NCBI GenBank assembly: GCA_020636155.1
Contig: JACJYM010000003.1
Span: forward strand, 186,001 to 250,000
Direction of reading: 5' to 3'
Source of the DNA: Lewinellaceae bacterium
Lineage (GTDB): Bacteria > Bacteroidota > Bacteroidia > Chitinophagales > Saprospiraceae
DNA: 64,000 nt
Made by a program: the position numbers and the translations under genes. Positions 33,934 to 43,110 of this stretch are shown in pieces (within the stretch, counting starts at the first letter, position 1; the number at the start of each line of letters is the position of its first letter). The notes under the pieces were generated by a model. That model was not told the DNA's origin and made no database searches. It worked only from the letters and a program-made list of their open reading frames with translations.

Positions 33934-36621
33934 CTATTCTATCATATTTATGTGTCCGCGAAGGAGATCTTCACTATTTTCAATTCCTTCTATCGTGTCA
34001 TAATAAACTCTACAAGTGTAGTAGTACACGTCGTCGGGCAATTTATTTCCTTTTAAATCATGTCCATTCCAATTTAAATTCGGGTCGGTGGTCTCGAATA
34101 CTAAATTACCCCATTGATTGTACACTTTGAAATCAACTTTTGCAATAAATCGATTTAATCTTGGCACAAAAAGGTCATTAAATCCATCGCCGTTGGGTGT
34201 GAATGTATTTGGAAGTTCGTACAAAGGACAGTTGAAAGCACATACGATATCACTTGAAGCACTCTCATTTCCAATACTGTCAATAGCTGTTACATAATAG
34301 CAACCGGACAAAGAACCATCCTGTGGATAATGAATGTATTCTTTGATATTAATATCCGTTGCCAATAGACTGAAATTTGAAGAATCCTTAGCAAAATAAA
34401 GCTTGTATGAAACCATGGTCTCGGCACAGTCCAAGTCCCATTTTAAAAAATTATAGATACTCGTGGTGTCAATGGGCGAACTTTCATCTTTTTCGCAAAG
34501 ATTCATCAAACTCAATATTGGACTGCATGGCGCAACATTATCAGAGGGCGAGGCACAAGTAATCTGTGAGTCATTATATAATGGTGCTGGAAGTCTGTTA
34601 AGATTGTAGCTACCTGCACTTTTTACATAATAACAATATTCCTTTCCATTCTCAAGGTTTTCATCTACAAAGTTGTTTTTTTCCGATTCACCCAATAGGG
34701 AAAAGATTCCACTATCTTGCCTATATATTTCGTAGTTGTAGTTGTTCCATGGAGTGATTTCATTCCATTCTAACATTATTTTTTGGTCAGATGGTATTGC
34801 TGTGAGATAAATACTAGAGGCTGGCTTAGACTTGCTATATTCTTGAGTTAGATTATTAGAATAAAATCGAATTTCATACTCATATTGTAGCTCCTTGGTA
34901 TTTAAACCGATGTCTGAATAGTTAAAGGACTCATCATAAGAACCAAACTCACTAGAAAACTGGTTAGCTCCTGGTACTAAATTGAAATCCGTTTCATTTT
35001 GTGCTTTTCTCCACACCTCGTACAGATAGGGTGCAGGGTGCTCGAGAGTATCTAGGTCATCGGGGAATGGTTTGATATAACTGATGTCAATTTGGCCATT
35101 AGCATAATCAGTTGTAGCCACTGAAACTTCCGTGATCATAGGGAAATCTTGTTTGAGTAGAATGCAAAATTCATTGGATGCTTTGCTTTCCACTTTATTA
35201 AAAGGCTGCCCCGTAGAAGATGTTTTTGCAAATTCTGCTAAAACTCGGTAGCAATATTCAACTCGAGGCTCCACATTATAATCTTCATAAAAATAATGAG
35301 TTCCATCATTTTCTTTGGTTGAAAATTTTATCTTTTTGTACCCATATCCATCGAGGCCACTGGCACATTCTGAACTGTCGATGGCTTGACTGTTTTCTTT
35401 CCTCCACACGGAAAAGCCCCTGAAATATTCGTTTTCAGTAATTTCGCAAGCATAAGGTAAATCCCAGTTCAGAATGATGTGATCATCCTTGCTTTCTGCA
35501 GTGAGATTCTGAGGTGCTGGGCCTACCACTTTGATTCTTAATGTTTTAAGAGTAGCAAGACCGAAAGTATCATTCAAATAATTATCCACAGCTCTAAATA
35601 CCACTTGGTAATATTGATCGCTTATGTGATTACACGTTGTTTGCCAACTAAACTCCGATTGATAGGCCGGATTTTGAAATTGCCCCGCATTCGACAATAT
35701 TGCAGGACTATCATTCAGTGCAAATGGCCCTCCCGACGCAAATAGTCCAACTTTTTGACCGCTATTTGGGTCGTCAACATTAACCGGTATCTGAATTAAA
35801 CTGCCTGCTATGACACATATTTCTTTTTCGGTTTCGATTTTTGGAGGACTATTGTCACAGGGTAATACAAGAATTTGCATATCTCTTATTATGGTATTTA
35901 TAAGTACCCCCTTCCGATATTCCTTAATTAATATGGCAATGTTATATTCTCCCTGTTCCTGCGGCGAGTCCCAAACGAACTCACCGGTAATAGGATTTAG
36001 GCTTATCTTATTATTGCCTCCTGGAAATATTTTATCAGGAAATTTATAGTCTGGCACTTCTTCATTTTCCGCCATGAGAGGTATTGTCAGTTCATAGGCC
36101 AGTGAATCACCATCGAGGTCATAAGCATTGGGATTATGAACAAACCGATGCCCGAGACAAGCAAAATCTATGGGAGGCTGTAGGAGTATGGCACTATTAT
36201 TTAATCCTTGAAACTGACTGTCAAGTAATGTAAAGGTCGTTTCAAGAAAAAACGGAACTTCCACAGAGTTAGGCCAGTTCACATTGAGTATGCTCGCAAT
36301 TCTATTTGGGTCAGCAAAAGAAACGGTATAGGTTGCTTTGCCGGGATAGGTGTGTACGGCTTCGTATTTATTGACTTTAATGTCGTTGGGAAGTGGAATA
36401 GCTGATACTCGATGCACGAACTGGGTCGAGCCATCACCCCAACTTACCAACAAACTGTCCCTATCTGCGGAGGTGCTACTGGTTTTGGTGTAGGTAGTTA
36501 CGGTAATTTTTATCGTAAGAGCATCCAGCTGAACATAAGTGATTTCGCCAGATCTGTTGTGTGTTGCGAAGATTCTAGAAAACAAGCATAGCATGAAAAA
36601 AACAACTAGATATATTCTCAA
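33934..36621 (-). CDS. Large secreted protein with gliding-motility-associated (type B) T9SS C-terminal domain
   Basis: 895 residues from a TTG start; the signal MRIYLVVFFMLCLFSRIFA is complete only from there. Mature protein begins THNRSGEITY, a hallmark of this Bacteroidota family. The middle contains fibronectin/PKD-like beta domains, with repeated EIYRQ / YKLYFAKD / FSVWRKEN hairpins typical of Fn3 modules. The last ~90 residues (LPNTFTPNGDGFNDLFVP, FKVYNQWGNLVFETTD, WNGHDLKGNKLPDDVYYYTCRV) are a gliding-motility-associated type-B sorting domain, used for export without the cleavage seen for type A. It is likely cell-surface. Coupling to ribE is unexpected. Confidence 0.9.
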   Translation of the reverse strand: MRIYLVVFFMLCLFSRIFATHNRSGEITYVQLDALTIKITVTTYTKTSSTSADRDSLLVSWGDGSTQFVHRVSAIPLPNDIKVNKYEAVHTYPGKATYTVSFADPNRIASILNVNWPNSVEVPFFLETTFTLLDSQFQGLNNSAILLQPPIDFACLGHRFVHNPNAYDLDGDSLAYELTIPLMAENEEVPDYKFPDKIFPGGNNKISLNPITGEFVWDSPQEQGEYNIAILIKEYRKGVLINTIIRDMQILVLPCDNSPPKIETEKEICVIAGSLIQIPVNVDDPNSGQKVGLFASGGPFALNDSPAILSNAGQFQNPAYQSEFSWQTTCNHISDQYYQVVFRAVDNYLNDTFGLATLKTLRIKVVGPAPQNLTAESKDDHIILNWDLPYACEITENEYFRGFSVWRKENSQAIDSSECASGLDGYGYKKIKFSTKENDGTHYFYEDYNVEPRVEYCYRVLAEFAKTSSTGQPFNKVESKASNEFCILLKQDFPMITEVSVATTDYANGQIDISYIKPFPDDLDTLEHPAPYLYEVWRKAQNETDFNLVPGANQFSSEFGSYDESFNYSDIGLNTKELQYEYEIRFYSNNLTQEYSKSKPASSIYLTAIPSDQKIMLEWNEITPWNNYNYEIYRQDSGIFSLLGESEKNNFVDENLENGKEYCYYVKSAGSYNLNRLPAPLYNDSQITCASPSDNVAPCSPILSLMNLCEKDESSPIDTTSIYNFLKWDLDCAETMVSYKLYFAKDSSNFSLLATDINIKEYIHYPQDGSLSGCYYVTAIDSIGNESASSDIVCAFNCPLYELPNTFTPNGDGFNDLFVPRLNRFIAKVDFKVYNQWGNLVFETTDPNLNWNGHDLKGNKLPDDVYYYTCRVYYDTIEGIENSEDLLRGHINMIE

Positions 36622-36813
36622 GGCTCTAAATTATTGTGTTTTAGCTTAATCGATTTTAGCAAATTTAGTAAGATTATTGATTAATTGCACTTTTAATGCC
36701 TCAATTATGCGGGAGTGTCGCCACAAATTATTCCATTGGCGGCTTTTTTTGATTTAAAGTCAAGCCGTTCTGATATTTTGGCAAGAATTATGCTTTAATA
36801 ACTTAGATAAAGA

Positions 36814-36821
36814 TAAATTTG
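36814..36821 (+). promoter_or_regulatory. Putative -7 element (TAAATTTG) for ctpA
   Basis: Exact TAnnTTTG match 4 bases before the GTG start at 36826. If used, the message would start at or within the first codons, so either the mRNA is leaderless or this is a chance match. Confidence 0.35.
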
Positions 36822-36825
36822 CCTC

Positions 36826-38370
36826 GTGATTGAAAACAAAAAATACGAGATAGTTCAACCCTTGTTATTGGCTTCTATGGTGTGCTTAGGCATATTCCTA
36901 GGATATAAAATGAATGATAAACAGGATTTGCCTTTTGTTTCTGAAATGAATATCTCTGATGAGTATCCAATTGGAAAAATAGAAGAAGTGGTGAGGTTTG
37001 TGGAAAATAGATATGTCGATAGTATCAATAGAAATGACATATACAAGGCGGCTTTTGATGCTGTTTTTTCAAAATTGGATCCACACAGCTTGTATATTGC
37101 ACCCGAAGAATTAGAATCCATCAATAATCAAATGAATGGCAATTATGTAGGATTAGGTGTGGAAATTTATCAACTCAATGACACCGTGGTTTTTACAAAT
37201 GTGACAACGGATAGTCCTGCACAAAAGTCCGGACTGAAAATCATGGATAGACTAATTGCCATCGATGGAGTCAATGTCGCGGGTCAATCCATGGCGTTCG
37301 ATTCGATAAGAGGTCTCATGAAACGCCAGATAAATGAAAATATTAAACTCACGGTGTTATCGGGGAATAAGAAAAATGAACTTGATATCACGGTTGATAA
37401 CATACAGATACCCTCAGTTGATAAAATCAAAACTTTTAACGACACTGTTGCTTACATCAAAGTAAAAAGATTTGGTAGTCATACCTATAATGAATTTATG
37501 AGTCAATTGGAACCACTGGCAGATGAAAAGCGACTCAAAAATTTAATCATTGATTTAAGAGGGAATCCGGGAGGATATCTGCCTGAAGCGGTCAATATGT
37601 TGAGCCAATTATTTGATGAGAAAGAATTATTATTGGTCTATACTGAAGGCAAAAAAAGAGAGAAAGTTGAATACAAAACCACAGGAAAATCATTTTTTAA
37701 TATTGATAAAATTGCGGTCTTAGTAGATGAAAATTCGGCTTCGGCCTCTGAAATAGTCGCCGCAGCAATTAAAGAATGGGATAGGGGAATAATCATTGGA
37801 AGACGGACTTTTGGAAAAGGATTGGTTCAGGAGCAATATGAATTGGCCAATGGTGGTGCTTTGCGATTGACCGTGGCTCGATATTATACCCCGAGCGGTC
37901 GGTCTATTCAAAAAAGTTATGGAATCGACCTTCCTTATGAGTATGATCTGAGTGATAGGTTCGAAAGTGGAGAATTGATACATGGGGTGCAGGGAGAAAA
38001 CTCTGAATTTGAAACAAAAATATTGCACAGAAAATTGCCCGCAGGAGGTGGGGTGTACCCTGATGTTTTTGTTCCGGTTGATTCTGTGAACTATACAGAA
38101 TTGCACGACAGTACGTATCTAAAATTGTATGACAACTCGTTAAGATTCCTCTCAATGAAATCGGATTCGGACTACGCCAATATTTCATTAACAGATTATG
38201 AAAAATTGCTCATCGAAGTTCAATCCATACCTTTTTTTAATAATTATAATTCTTCAGCACTGAAAAGCTTATTCAAAAAATTGCTTAGGCGAGAGGACTT
38301 AGAAAATGAAGAAAACAAGGAATACATAGACCACGCAATGGAATATTTTGCTGGAACTATAAAACTTTAA
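36826..38370 (+). CDS. ctpA: Carboxy-terminal processing protease, S41 family
   Basis: 514 residues from GTG. An N-terminal membrane helix (LLLASMVCLGIFLGYK, ~13-28) anchors a periplasmic protease. The PDZ domain is at ~100-180 (YVGLGVEIYQL, TTDSPAQKSGLKIMDRLIAIDG). The S41 catalytic core has DLRGNPGGYLPEAV, VLVDENSASASEIVAAAI (Ser nucleophile) and the catalytic Lys in GRRTFGKGLVQ. It trims the C-termini of periplasmic proteins. An ECF sigma factor and a membrane regulator follow 19 bases later on the same strand, so the protease may act in that envelope response; this link is inferred from position only. Confidence 0.92.
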   Translation: MIENKKYEIVQPLLLASMVCLGIFLGYKMNDKQDLPFVSEMNISDEYPIGKIEEVVRFVENRYVDSINRNDIYKAAFDAVFSKLDPHSLYIAPEELESINNQMNGNYVGLGVEIYQLNDTVVFTNVTTDSPAQKSGLKIMDRLIAIDGVNVAGQSMAFDSIRGLMKRQINENIKLTVLSGNKKNELDITVDNIQIPSVDKIKTFNDTVAYIKVKRFGSHTYNEFMSQLEPLADEKRLKNLIIDLRGNPGGYLPEAVNMLSQLFDEKELLLVYTEGKKREKVEYKTTGKSFFNIDKIAVLVDENSASASEIVAAAIKEWDRGIIIGRRTFGKGLVQEQYELANGGALRLTVARYYTPSGRSIQKSYGIDLPYEYDLSDRFESGELIHGVQGENSEFETKILHRKLPAGGGVYPDVFVPVDSVNYTELHDSTYLKLYDNSLRFLSMKSDSDYANISLTDYEKLLIEVQSIPFFNNYNSSALKSLFKKLLRREDLENEENKEYIDHAMEYFAGTIKL

Positions 38371-38389
38371 TTTTCAAACCATTTAACCT

Positions 38390-38932
38390 GTGTCGGATCA
38401 AGAATTAATCGGTAAATACAAGGAGACAGGAAGATTGATTTATGTGCAAGACTTGTATATTCCCTATATCGAACTGATTTATGGACTTTGCCTTAAGTAT
38501 TTGCAGGATGTAAGTGAGTCGAAGGATGCCGTTCAAGATATTTTTCTTTTGGTATCATCAAAGCTAAAAAAACACGAGGTGGAGAATTTCAAACCTTGGC
38601 TTTATAAATTGAGTGTTAATCATTGCTTAGGCATTCTCAGAAAGAAAAATAGAGCTTTAAAATTAGAAATTGTAACTCCGGATGTGTATTTTGATACTGA
38701 AGAGCATCTTAATCTTGAAGAACAAGAAATGGCAATGCTAAAACAATGCATTGAGCGGTTATCCGAAAATCAAAAAACGGTGATAGAACAATTTTATTTT
38801 CAAGAAAGATCATATCAATTGATTGCAGAATCGCTGAATTGTACATGGAATGAAGTTAGATCCTTTATTCAAAATGGTCGTCGTAATTTGAAAAATTGTA
38901 TAGAAGACAAAAATAAGAGCATCCATGAATAG
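38390..38932 (+). CDS. ECF-type sigma factor
   Basis: 180 residues from a GTG start 19 bases after ctpA. Region 2 contains IELIYGLCLKYLQDVSESKDAVQDIF and region 4 contains RLSENQKTVIEQFYFQERSYQLIAESLNCTWNEVRSFI. Several expected region 4 residues are replaced, so recognition of its own promoter may be unusual. It overlaps the next gene by 8 bases, which points to coupling with its regulator. Confidence 0.85.
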   Translation: MSDQELIGKYKETGRLIYVQDLYIPYIELIYGLCLKYLQDVSESKDAVQDIFLLVSSKLKKHEVENFKPWLYKLSVNHCLGILRKKNRALKLEIVTPDVYFDTEEHLNLEEQEMAMLKQCIERLSENQKTVIEQFYFQERSYQLIAESLNCTWNEVRSFIQNGRRNLKNCIEDKNKSIHE

Positions 38933-40055
38933 GGAGTCAGATATATTGCTTTCCAAACTCATCAATGGTCAAATCTCTGCGTCGGAATTGCACCAATTGG
39001 AAAAAATGGCAATTGATGACCCTTTTCTATTTGATGCCATCGAAGGTTATACCTTGTCGAATGCGAACGATAAGAATTACAATAATGAAATTGACCATTT
39101 AAAAAATAAGATACTCACAACGCAGAAAAAATCTATTCCTTGGCTGGGTTGGGCAGCTATATTTTTAGGTATTTCGATCTCCGCCCTTTACATATTTAAT
39201 ACCAATTCGCTGAGAAAAGAATATGAAGAGTATGCCAGTCTTCCAAATGAAGAGACATCTGCGCCGAGTATTGTCAATAATTCTGAACCCCTTCATCTTG
39301 AGGATTCAACAAGTACAGATAATTCTCCAAAGCCTATGGAAAGGGTAGTATCAAGCGCTGAAAATAACGTAGAAAATTCTGATATTGAGCTTGAGGCGAA
39401 TGATGAAGAAAAGGTTCAAATAACTTCAAAAGCAAACAAATCTCGTAAATCCATAATCGGAAGCCTAGTCGATGAAACGGGAAGCAATGCGGTTTTTGAC
39501 CACTGGACTCTACAGAATTTTGATACGAAACAAGCATTCTCAGTTAATCAAGATGGAAGCTTTAATATAGAATTGAATGATAGTCTAGGGACTTCGGAAC
39601 CATTTATCGTTTTTAATGATGGTCAATTAGTCAAGGGTGTTTCACTAAATCCCGAGAGACAAAACTTAATCTATATTACAAGCCTCGAGTCTGCCGATGA
39701 TATGCCTCAGGTAGATATGACAACTCAAAGAGCTAAGGCTATTAGTGAGAGCATGGAAAGAAAATTGGATAAAGTCAATTCCTATGCACCGTCCATGAAT
39801 ATGAAATACTTCCTCGAATGGATTGATAAAAATCGTAATATTCCTATCGAAGCATTTGAAAAGAATTTTAAAGGAAAAATTATCGTCAATTTTACTATTT
39901 ATTCCGATGGCAGTATCGGAAACATAACAGCAGAAAATTCGGAGTGCAAGGATTGTGAGAAAGAAGCCATTCGACTAATTTCCAAAAGTGGTAGATGGGT
40001 TACGACACCTCCGCACATAGAAACCAATGCCTCTTTCAAAATAAGTTTTGAGTGA
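38925..40055 (+). CDS. Membrane regulator with TonB-type C-terminal domain, likely anti-sigma
   Basis: 376 residues. N-terminal 65 residues are short helices typical of Bacteroidota anti-sigma leads (LINGQISASELHQLEKMAID). One membrane helix follows (residues ~72-92, IPWLGWAAIFLGISISALYI). The periplasmic part has a low-complexity Glu/Ser region, then a carboxypeptidase-like module (SIIGSLVDETGSNAVFDHW). Residues ~293-376 are a TonB_C domain (FLEWIDKNRNIPIEAFEKNF, GKIIVNFTIYSDGSI, GRWVTTPPHIE). The 8-base overlap with the sigma gene and the topology suggest an anti-sigma factor; a TonB_C tail might contact a receptor plug or a signalling partner. No exact match for this architecture is known to me. 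Confidence 0.75.
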   Translation: MNRESDILLSKLINGQISASELHQLEKMAIDDPFLFDAIEGYTLSNANDKNYNNEIDHLKNKILTTQKKSIPWLGWAAIFLGISISALYIFNTNSLRKEYEEYASLPNEETSAPSIVNNSEPLHLEDSTSTDNSPKPMERVVSSAENNVENSDIELEANDEEKVQITSKANKSRKSIIGSLVDETGSNAVFDHWTLQNFDTKQAFSVNQDGSFNIELNDSLGTSEPFIVFNDGQLVKGVSLNPERQNLIYITSLESADDMPQVDMTTQRAKAISESMERKLDKVNSYAPSMNMKYFLEWIDKNRNIPIEAFEKNFKGKIIVNFTIYSDGSIGNITAENSECKDCEKEAIRLISKSGRWVTTPPHIETNASFKISFE

Positions 40056-40086
40056 TCTAGTGGTCGTTTTACAAAATTCGAGGCAT

Positions 40087-40124
40087 AAAAAAGCCTGCCT
40101 GAAATTCTTTTACCTCAGACAGGC
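40087..40124 (-). terminator. Terminator of the lipoprotein-ending operon
   Basis: On the minus strand a 10-bp stem GCCTGTCTGA / TCAGGCAGGC, with one C-A mismatch, is followed by TTTTTT. It lies 48 bases downstream of the lipoprotein stop. Confidence 0.8.
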
Positions 40125-40171
40125 GACTCCCATTTACGAATAAAAATACAGTTTATCTTTTGCTCAGCATT

Positions 40172-41122
40172 TTAAAACATTGCCAAGGCATCTAATATTT
40201 CAAATTTGCTTTTCTTCTTCGGAACCATCTGCAATTGTAAGTCTCTTATTGTATAAGCGGACAAAGTTCCATAATAAAAGCCATCATCACCTAGAGAGGA
40301 AATAGAGATTAGATCTAATTGGTGAGAAGAAATGAATTCCTCTACCTCATCACAAAAATAGGAATCTTCTTTAGAATCGCTAATTCTGACGACAGTATTT
40401 GTTCTGTCTTGAACTAAAAATAATTCTGTGTTTTTTCCTACGAAAAGCTCCGGTAGTTCCACACAAGGTGCTACTTTCTGAAAACCATTGTCTTCAATAT
40501 TTTTATAAATACATACCTCGGGACTGGCATCGAAGGATACTTTAATGCCAGATACCATGCTTCCACCGGATACAGTCCAAAAATCAGACCACAATGTATA
40601 CTCGAGACCAATTGTTGAAAAATCAGTCCAATAAGAATTGGAATCGTCACTTTTAGCACTTCCAAAATTCAATATACTGGTATCTGTTTCGGCGTATGGG
40701 AAGCCGATTTCTATTTTATGAAGATTATTAAATTCTAATTTCTCGCCATTTAAACTAGGAATTAATTTTATTCCAGAAATCACGGTCATGAGGTTACCAT
40801 CCACTCTTGTATTGATGTCTTGCCTTATGAAATCAGAGACATGTACATAATTGTAAATTTGAAGGCTAACGTTATCTGTAATTTCCTGACCATTTTTGTC
40901 AACTATACTTCCTAGTGGTATCCAAACTACGATTCCAGATTGTAATTCTAACTTTTGATCTATACTAGGATCTATTGTTTTTGAAATTACGGGGGTCAAG
41001 CCAAATGTCTCCAAAACATTATCTACTGATCCCTGTGGCTCATTGGGTATGAAAATGCTTTCATCCTTTCCACAGGAACTCACGATTATAGAAAATAGAC
41101 AAATGAAAACTAATTTATTCAT
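40172..41122 (-). CDS. Lipoprotein of unknown function
   Basis: 316 residues with signal MNKLVFICLFSIIVSSC (acylated Cys at 17, then GKDES). The body is beta-rich; the block GIVVWIPLGSIVDKNGQEIT and NVSLQIYNYVHVSDFI resembles the ZU5-like beta-domains common in Bacteroidota envelope proteins, a weak resemblance only. It is the third gene of the sigma / dual-membrane regulator / lipoprotein unit (34-base gap) and ends at a terminator. It may be a surface or periplasmic sensor for that regulator, or an output gene. Confidence 0.75.
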   Translation of the reverse strand: MNKLVFICLFSIIVSSCGKDESIFIPNEPQGSVDNVLETFGLTPVISKTIDPSIDQKLELQSGIVVWIPLGSIVDKNGQEITDNVSLQIYNYVHVSDFIRQDINTRVDGNLMTVISGIKLIPSLNGEKLEFNNLHKIEIGFPYAETDTSILNFGSAKSDDSNSYWTDFSTIGLEYTLWSDFWTVSGGSMVSGIKVSFDASPEVCIYKNIEDNGFQKVAPCVELPELFVGKNTELFLVQDRTNTVVRISDSKEDSYFCDEVEEFISSHQLDLISISSLGDDGFYYGTLSAYTIRDLQLQMVPKKKSKFEILDALAMF

Positions 41123-41155
41123 CGTAAAAATTTATTAATATCTCTTCAAATTAAT

Positions 41156-42487
41156 TTAAAATTTTATTCTTAAACCGGTTAACAATCCCGGTACAACATA
41201 CTTTTGGCTGAGCGGATAGGATGATTTTGTAAACGAATTCATATTGTATCGGATATTCGGTTCGACCATAAGGTCAAAATGTTCATTTAAGTTGAAATAC
41301 ATTCCCAATGAGGCATATAAACTAACCCCTAAGGATGTTTCGAATATCTCTTCTCGATTAGGATTTGAAGAGGAAATATTTATAGGATCGTGAGTGCTGT
41401 CACTAAGGATAGTGCCTTTTTGATTAAATCCAAAATTCATGAGAATCCCGCCATTTCCACTAAAATAAAACCCATGTTTTCCTGCCCATTCATAAGAGAG
41501 TAGGAGAGGAATATCCAAACTCCGATATTTATTGTAAACTTTTATATTAGCCTGACCAGCAACCTCGATTGTGTCATATTGCTCCACTTGGTCGACCACC
41601 ATGCCATTTTCATATATATATTTGATTACTTTTATATACTTCACCTGCCTCGAATTGGGATCTTCATAGGTGAATTTTTCATTGATTTGAGAATAATTAA
41701 ATCCGGTTTTTAATCCCGCATTGATAGGCAACATTATGGCGACTCGCAATCCCGCTGAAAAGGAATACAGCGAGGATTCTGTCTTCTCTCGCAATTGCAT
41801 ATATTCATTGACCGCATCATTGCCATTCTGTATTCCGAAACTTCTTAATCCGAATTCACTGCTGTAATACAAATCGAGCATGACTCCGGCCACCTCCTTG
41901 CTAAAAGAAGGGCATTCAGTGCGGTTTTTATTGCTTCTTCTAGCCATTTTCATGAGATAATACTCTTCCTTGTAGGAATTAATGGAATTCAATTTTGGCA
42001 TAGGTAAATTCACAATTTCCTTTAAGAATTCCTTAGAATCTGTTGTGAATTCTACGAGCTCTTTATTTGTAACACCATCTTGAATCGAAACCGAATTAAT
42101 TGAAGTGCCGACCTGTGATAATTCCCTTTTCGTTACCTGGGTTCTTGTTTTACTAATTAGTGCCGGTTGATTCCGAAGCTCTTTATTTTCTTCTATTTTA
42201 GTTGTGTTTTGAATCTTCGATTCAGTAAATTCAGCGACTACTTTAGGTTTAAATGCCTCTAAATTTAATGCACTGACTTGGTTGCCGGCTTCATTTTGAT
42301 CAGTTTTCAAGAAGTAATAAAGCGTAGCCGAAATGGCCATCAACCATGCTACTAAAAGAATCCAGAAAATTGGTCTTTTTGATTTTTCAGGATAAAGTTC
42401 TTTTTCTATTTTTGACCACATATCATCGGGTACTGAACCACTGTGATCAGAAATCATTGATTTAAAATGTTGATCTAACTTACTCAT
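41156..42487 (-). CDS. Dual-membrane-spanning anti-sigma-like protein (inner-membrane helix plus outer-membrane barrel)
   Basis: 443 residues. Residues 1-39 are a short cytosolic segment (SVPDDMWSKIEKELYPEKSK) of the type that binds ECF sigma factors in Bacteroidota. Residues ~40-60 (IFWILLVAWLMAISATLYYF) are one inner-membrane helix. Residues ~61-195 are a charged, low-complexity linker long enough to cross the periplasm. Residues ~200-443 form an outer-membrane beta-barrel with alternating aromatic strands (AGLRVAIMLPINAGLKTGF, PLLLSYEWAGKHGFYF, LGMYFNLNEHFDLMVEPNIR) and a final phenylalanine (GLRIKF). The ATGA overlap with the ECF sigma gene supports pairing. This architecture agrees with the dual membrane-spanning anti-sigma (Dma) type reported in Bacteroides thetaiotaomicron; I cannot test homology here. 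Confidence 0.8.
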   Translation of the reverse strand: MSKLDQHFKSMISDHSGSVPDDMWSKIEKELYPEKSKRPIFWILLVAWLMAISATLYYFLKTDQNEAGNQVSALNLEAFKPKVVAEFTESKIQNTTKIEENKELRNQPALISKTRTQVTKRELSQVGTSINSVSIQDGVTNKELVEFTTDSKEFLKEIVNLPMPKLNSINSYKEEYYLMKMARRSNKNRTECPSFSKEVAGVMLDLYYSSEFGLRSFGIQNGNDAVNEYMQLREKTESSLYSFSAGLRVAIMLPINAGLKTGFNYSQINEKFTYEDPNSRQVKYIKVIKYIYENGMVVDQVEQYDTIEVAGQANIKVYNKYRSLDIPLLLSYEWAGKHGFYFSGNGGILMNFGFNQKGTILSDSTHDPINISSSNPNREEIFETSLGVSLYASLGMYFNLNEHFDLMVEPNIRYNMNSFTKSSYPLSQKYVVPGLLTGLRIKF

Positions 42488-43044
42488 ATCGCAATTTTTT
42501 GTAAGTTAATAATCTTATCTTGTAATATTCGTCTCGCTTTTACCAGTTGAGACCTTGATGTACTTTCTTCTATCCCGAGCATTGATGCTATTTCTTTATG
42601 GCTGTAACCTTCTATGATATACATATTGAACACATGCCTATACCCATCAGGCAAAGACCGTATTAAGTCCATAATGTCTTCTTCATTTAATTTGTACAAT
42701 ATTTCAGGTTCGACACTTTCTTCATTAACTTCACTGAGTGTTGTACTTTCGTTTTGGAAGTGTTTTTTACTAATATATTTTAGAGAAGTGTTAATCATAA
42801 TTTTCCGCACCCAACCTTCAAAAGAACCTTCAAAATTAAAGGACTTGAGGTTTCTAAAAATTTTTACAAATGCCTCTTGCATGACATCCTCCGCCTCAGT
42901 ATCTAGCCTCACATATCGGCGACAGACAATAATCATTTTTGGTGCATAAATTTCAAATAATTGCCTTTGTGCTGTCCTGTTATTCGCAAGACATTCTTGT
43001 ATCAATTCGTAAACCGAGGAAGAATTAACCATCAAAGGCGACAT
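42484..43044 (-). CDS. ECF sigma factor paired with the dual-membrane regulator
   Basis: 186 residues. Region 2: YAPKMIIVCRRYVRLDTEAE, DVMQEAFVKIFRNLKSFN, then FEGWVRKIMINTSLKYI. Region 4: VFNMYIIEGYSHKEIASMLGIEESTSRSQLVKAR. The stop overlaps the next start by 4 bases (ATGA), so production of regulator and sigma is linked. No anti-sigma of FecR type is nearby, so the barrel protein is the likely partner. Confidence 0.92.
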   Translation of the reverse strand: MSPLMVNSSSVYELIQECLANNRTAQRQLFEIYAPKMIIVCRRYVRLDTEAEDVMQEAFVKIFRNLKSFNFEGSFEGWVRKIMINTSLKYISKKHFQNESTTLSEVNEESVEPEILYKLNEEDIMDLIRSLPDGYRHVFNMYIIEGYSHKEIASMLGIEESTSRSQLVKARRILQDKIINLQKIAI

Positions 43045-43110
43045 TTCTCTTTTTAAGTCTTTAATGTTAAGACTCTATAATGATTGTTTGTGCTGCCTGA
43101 CCAACAAAAA

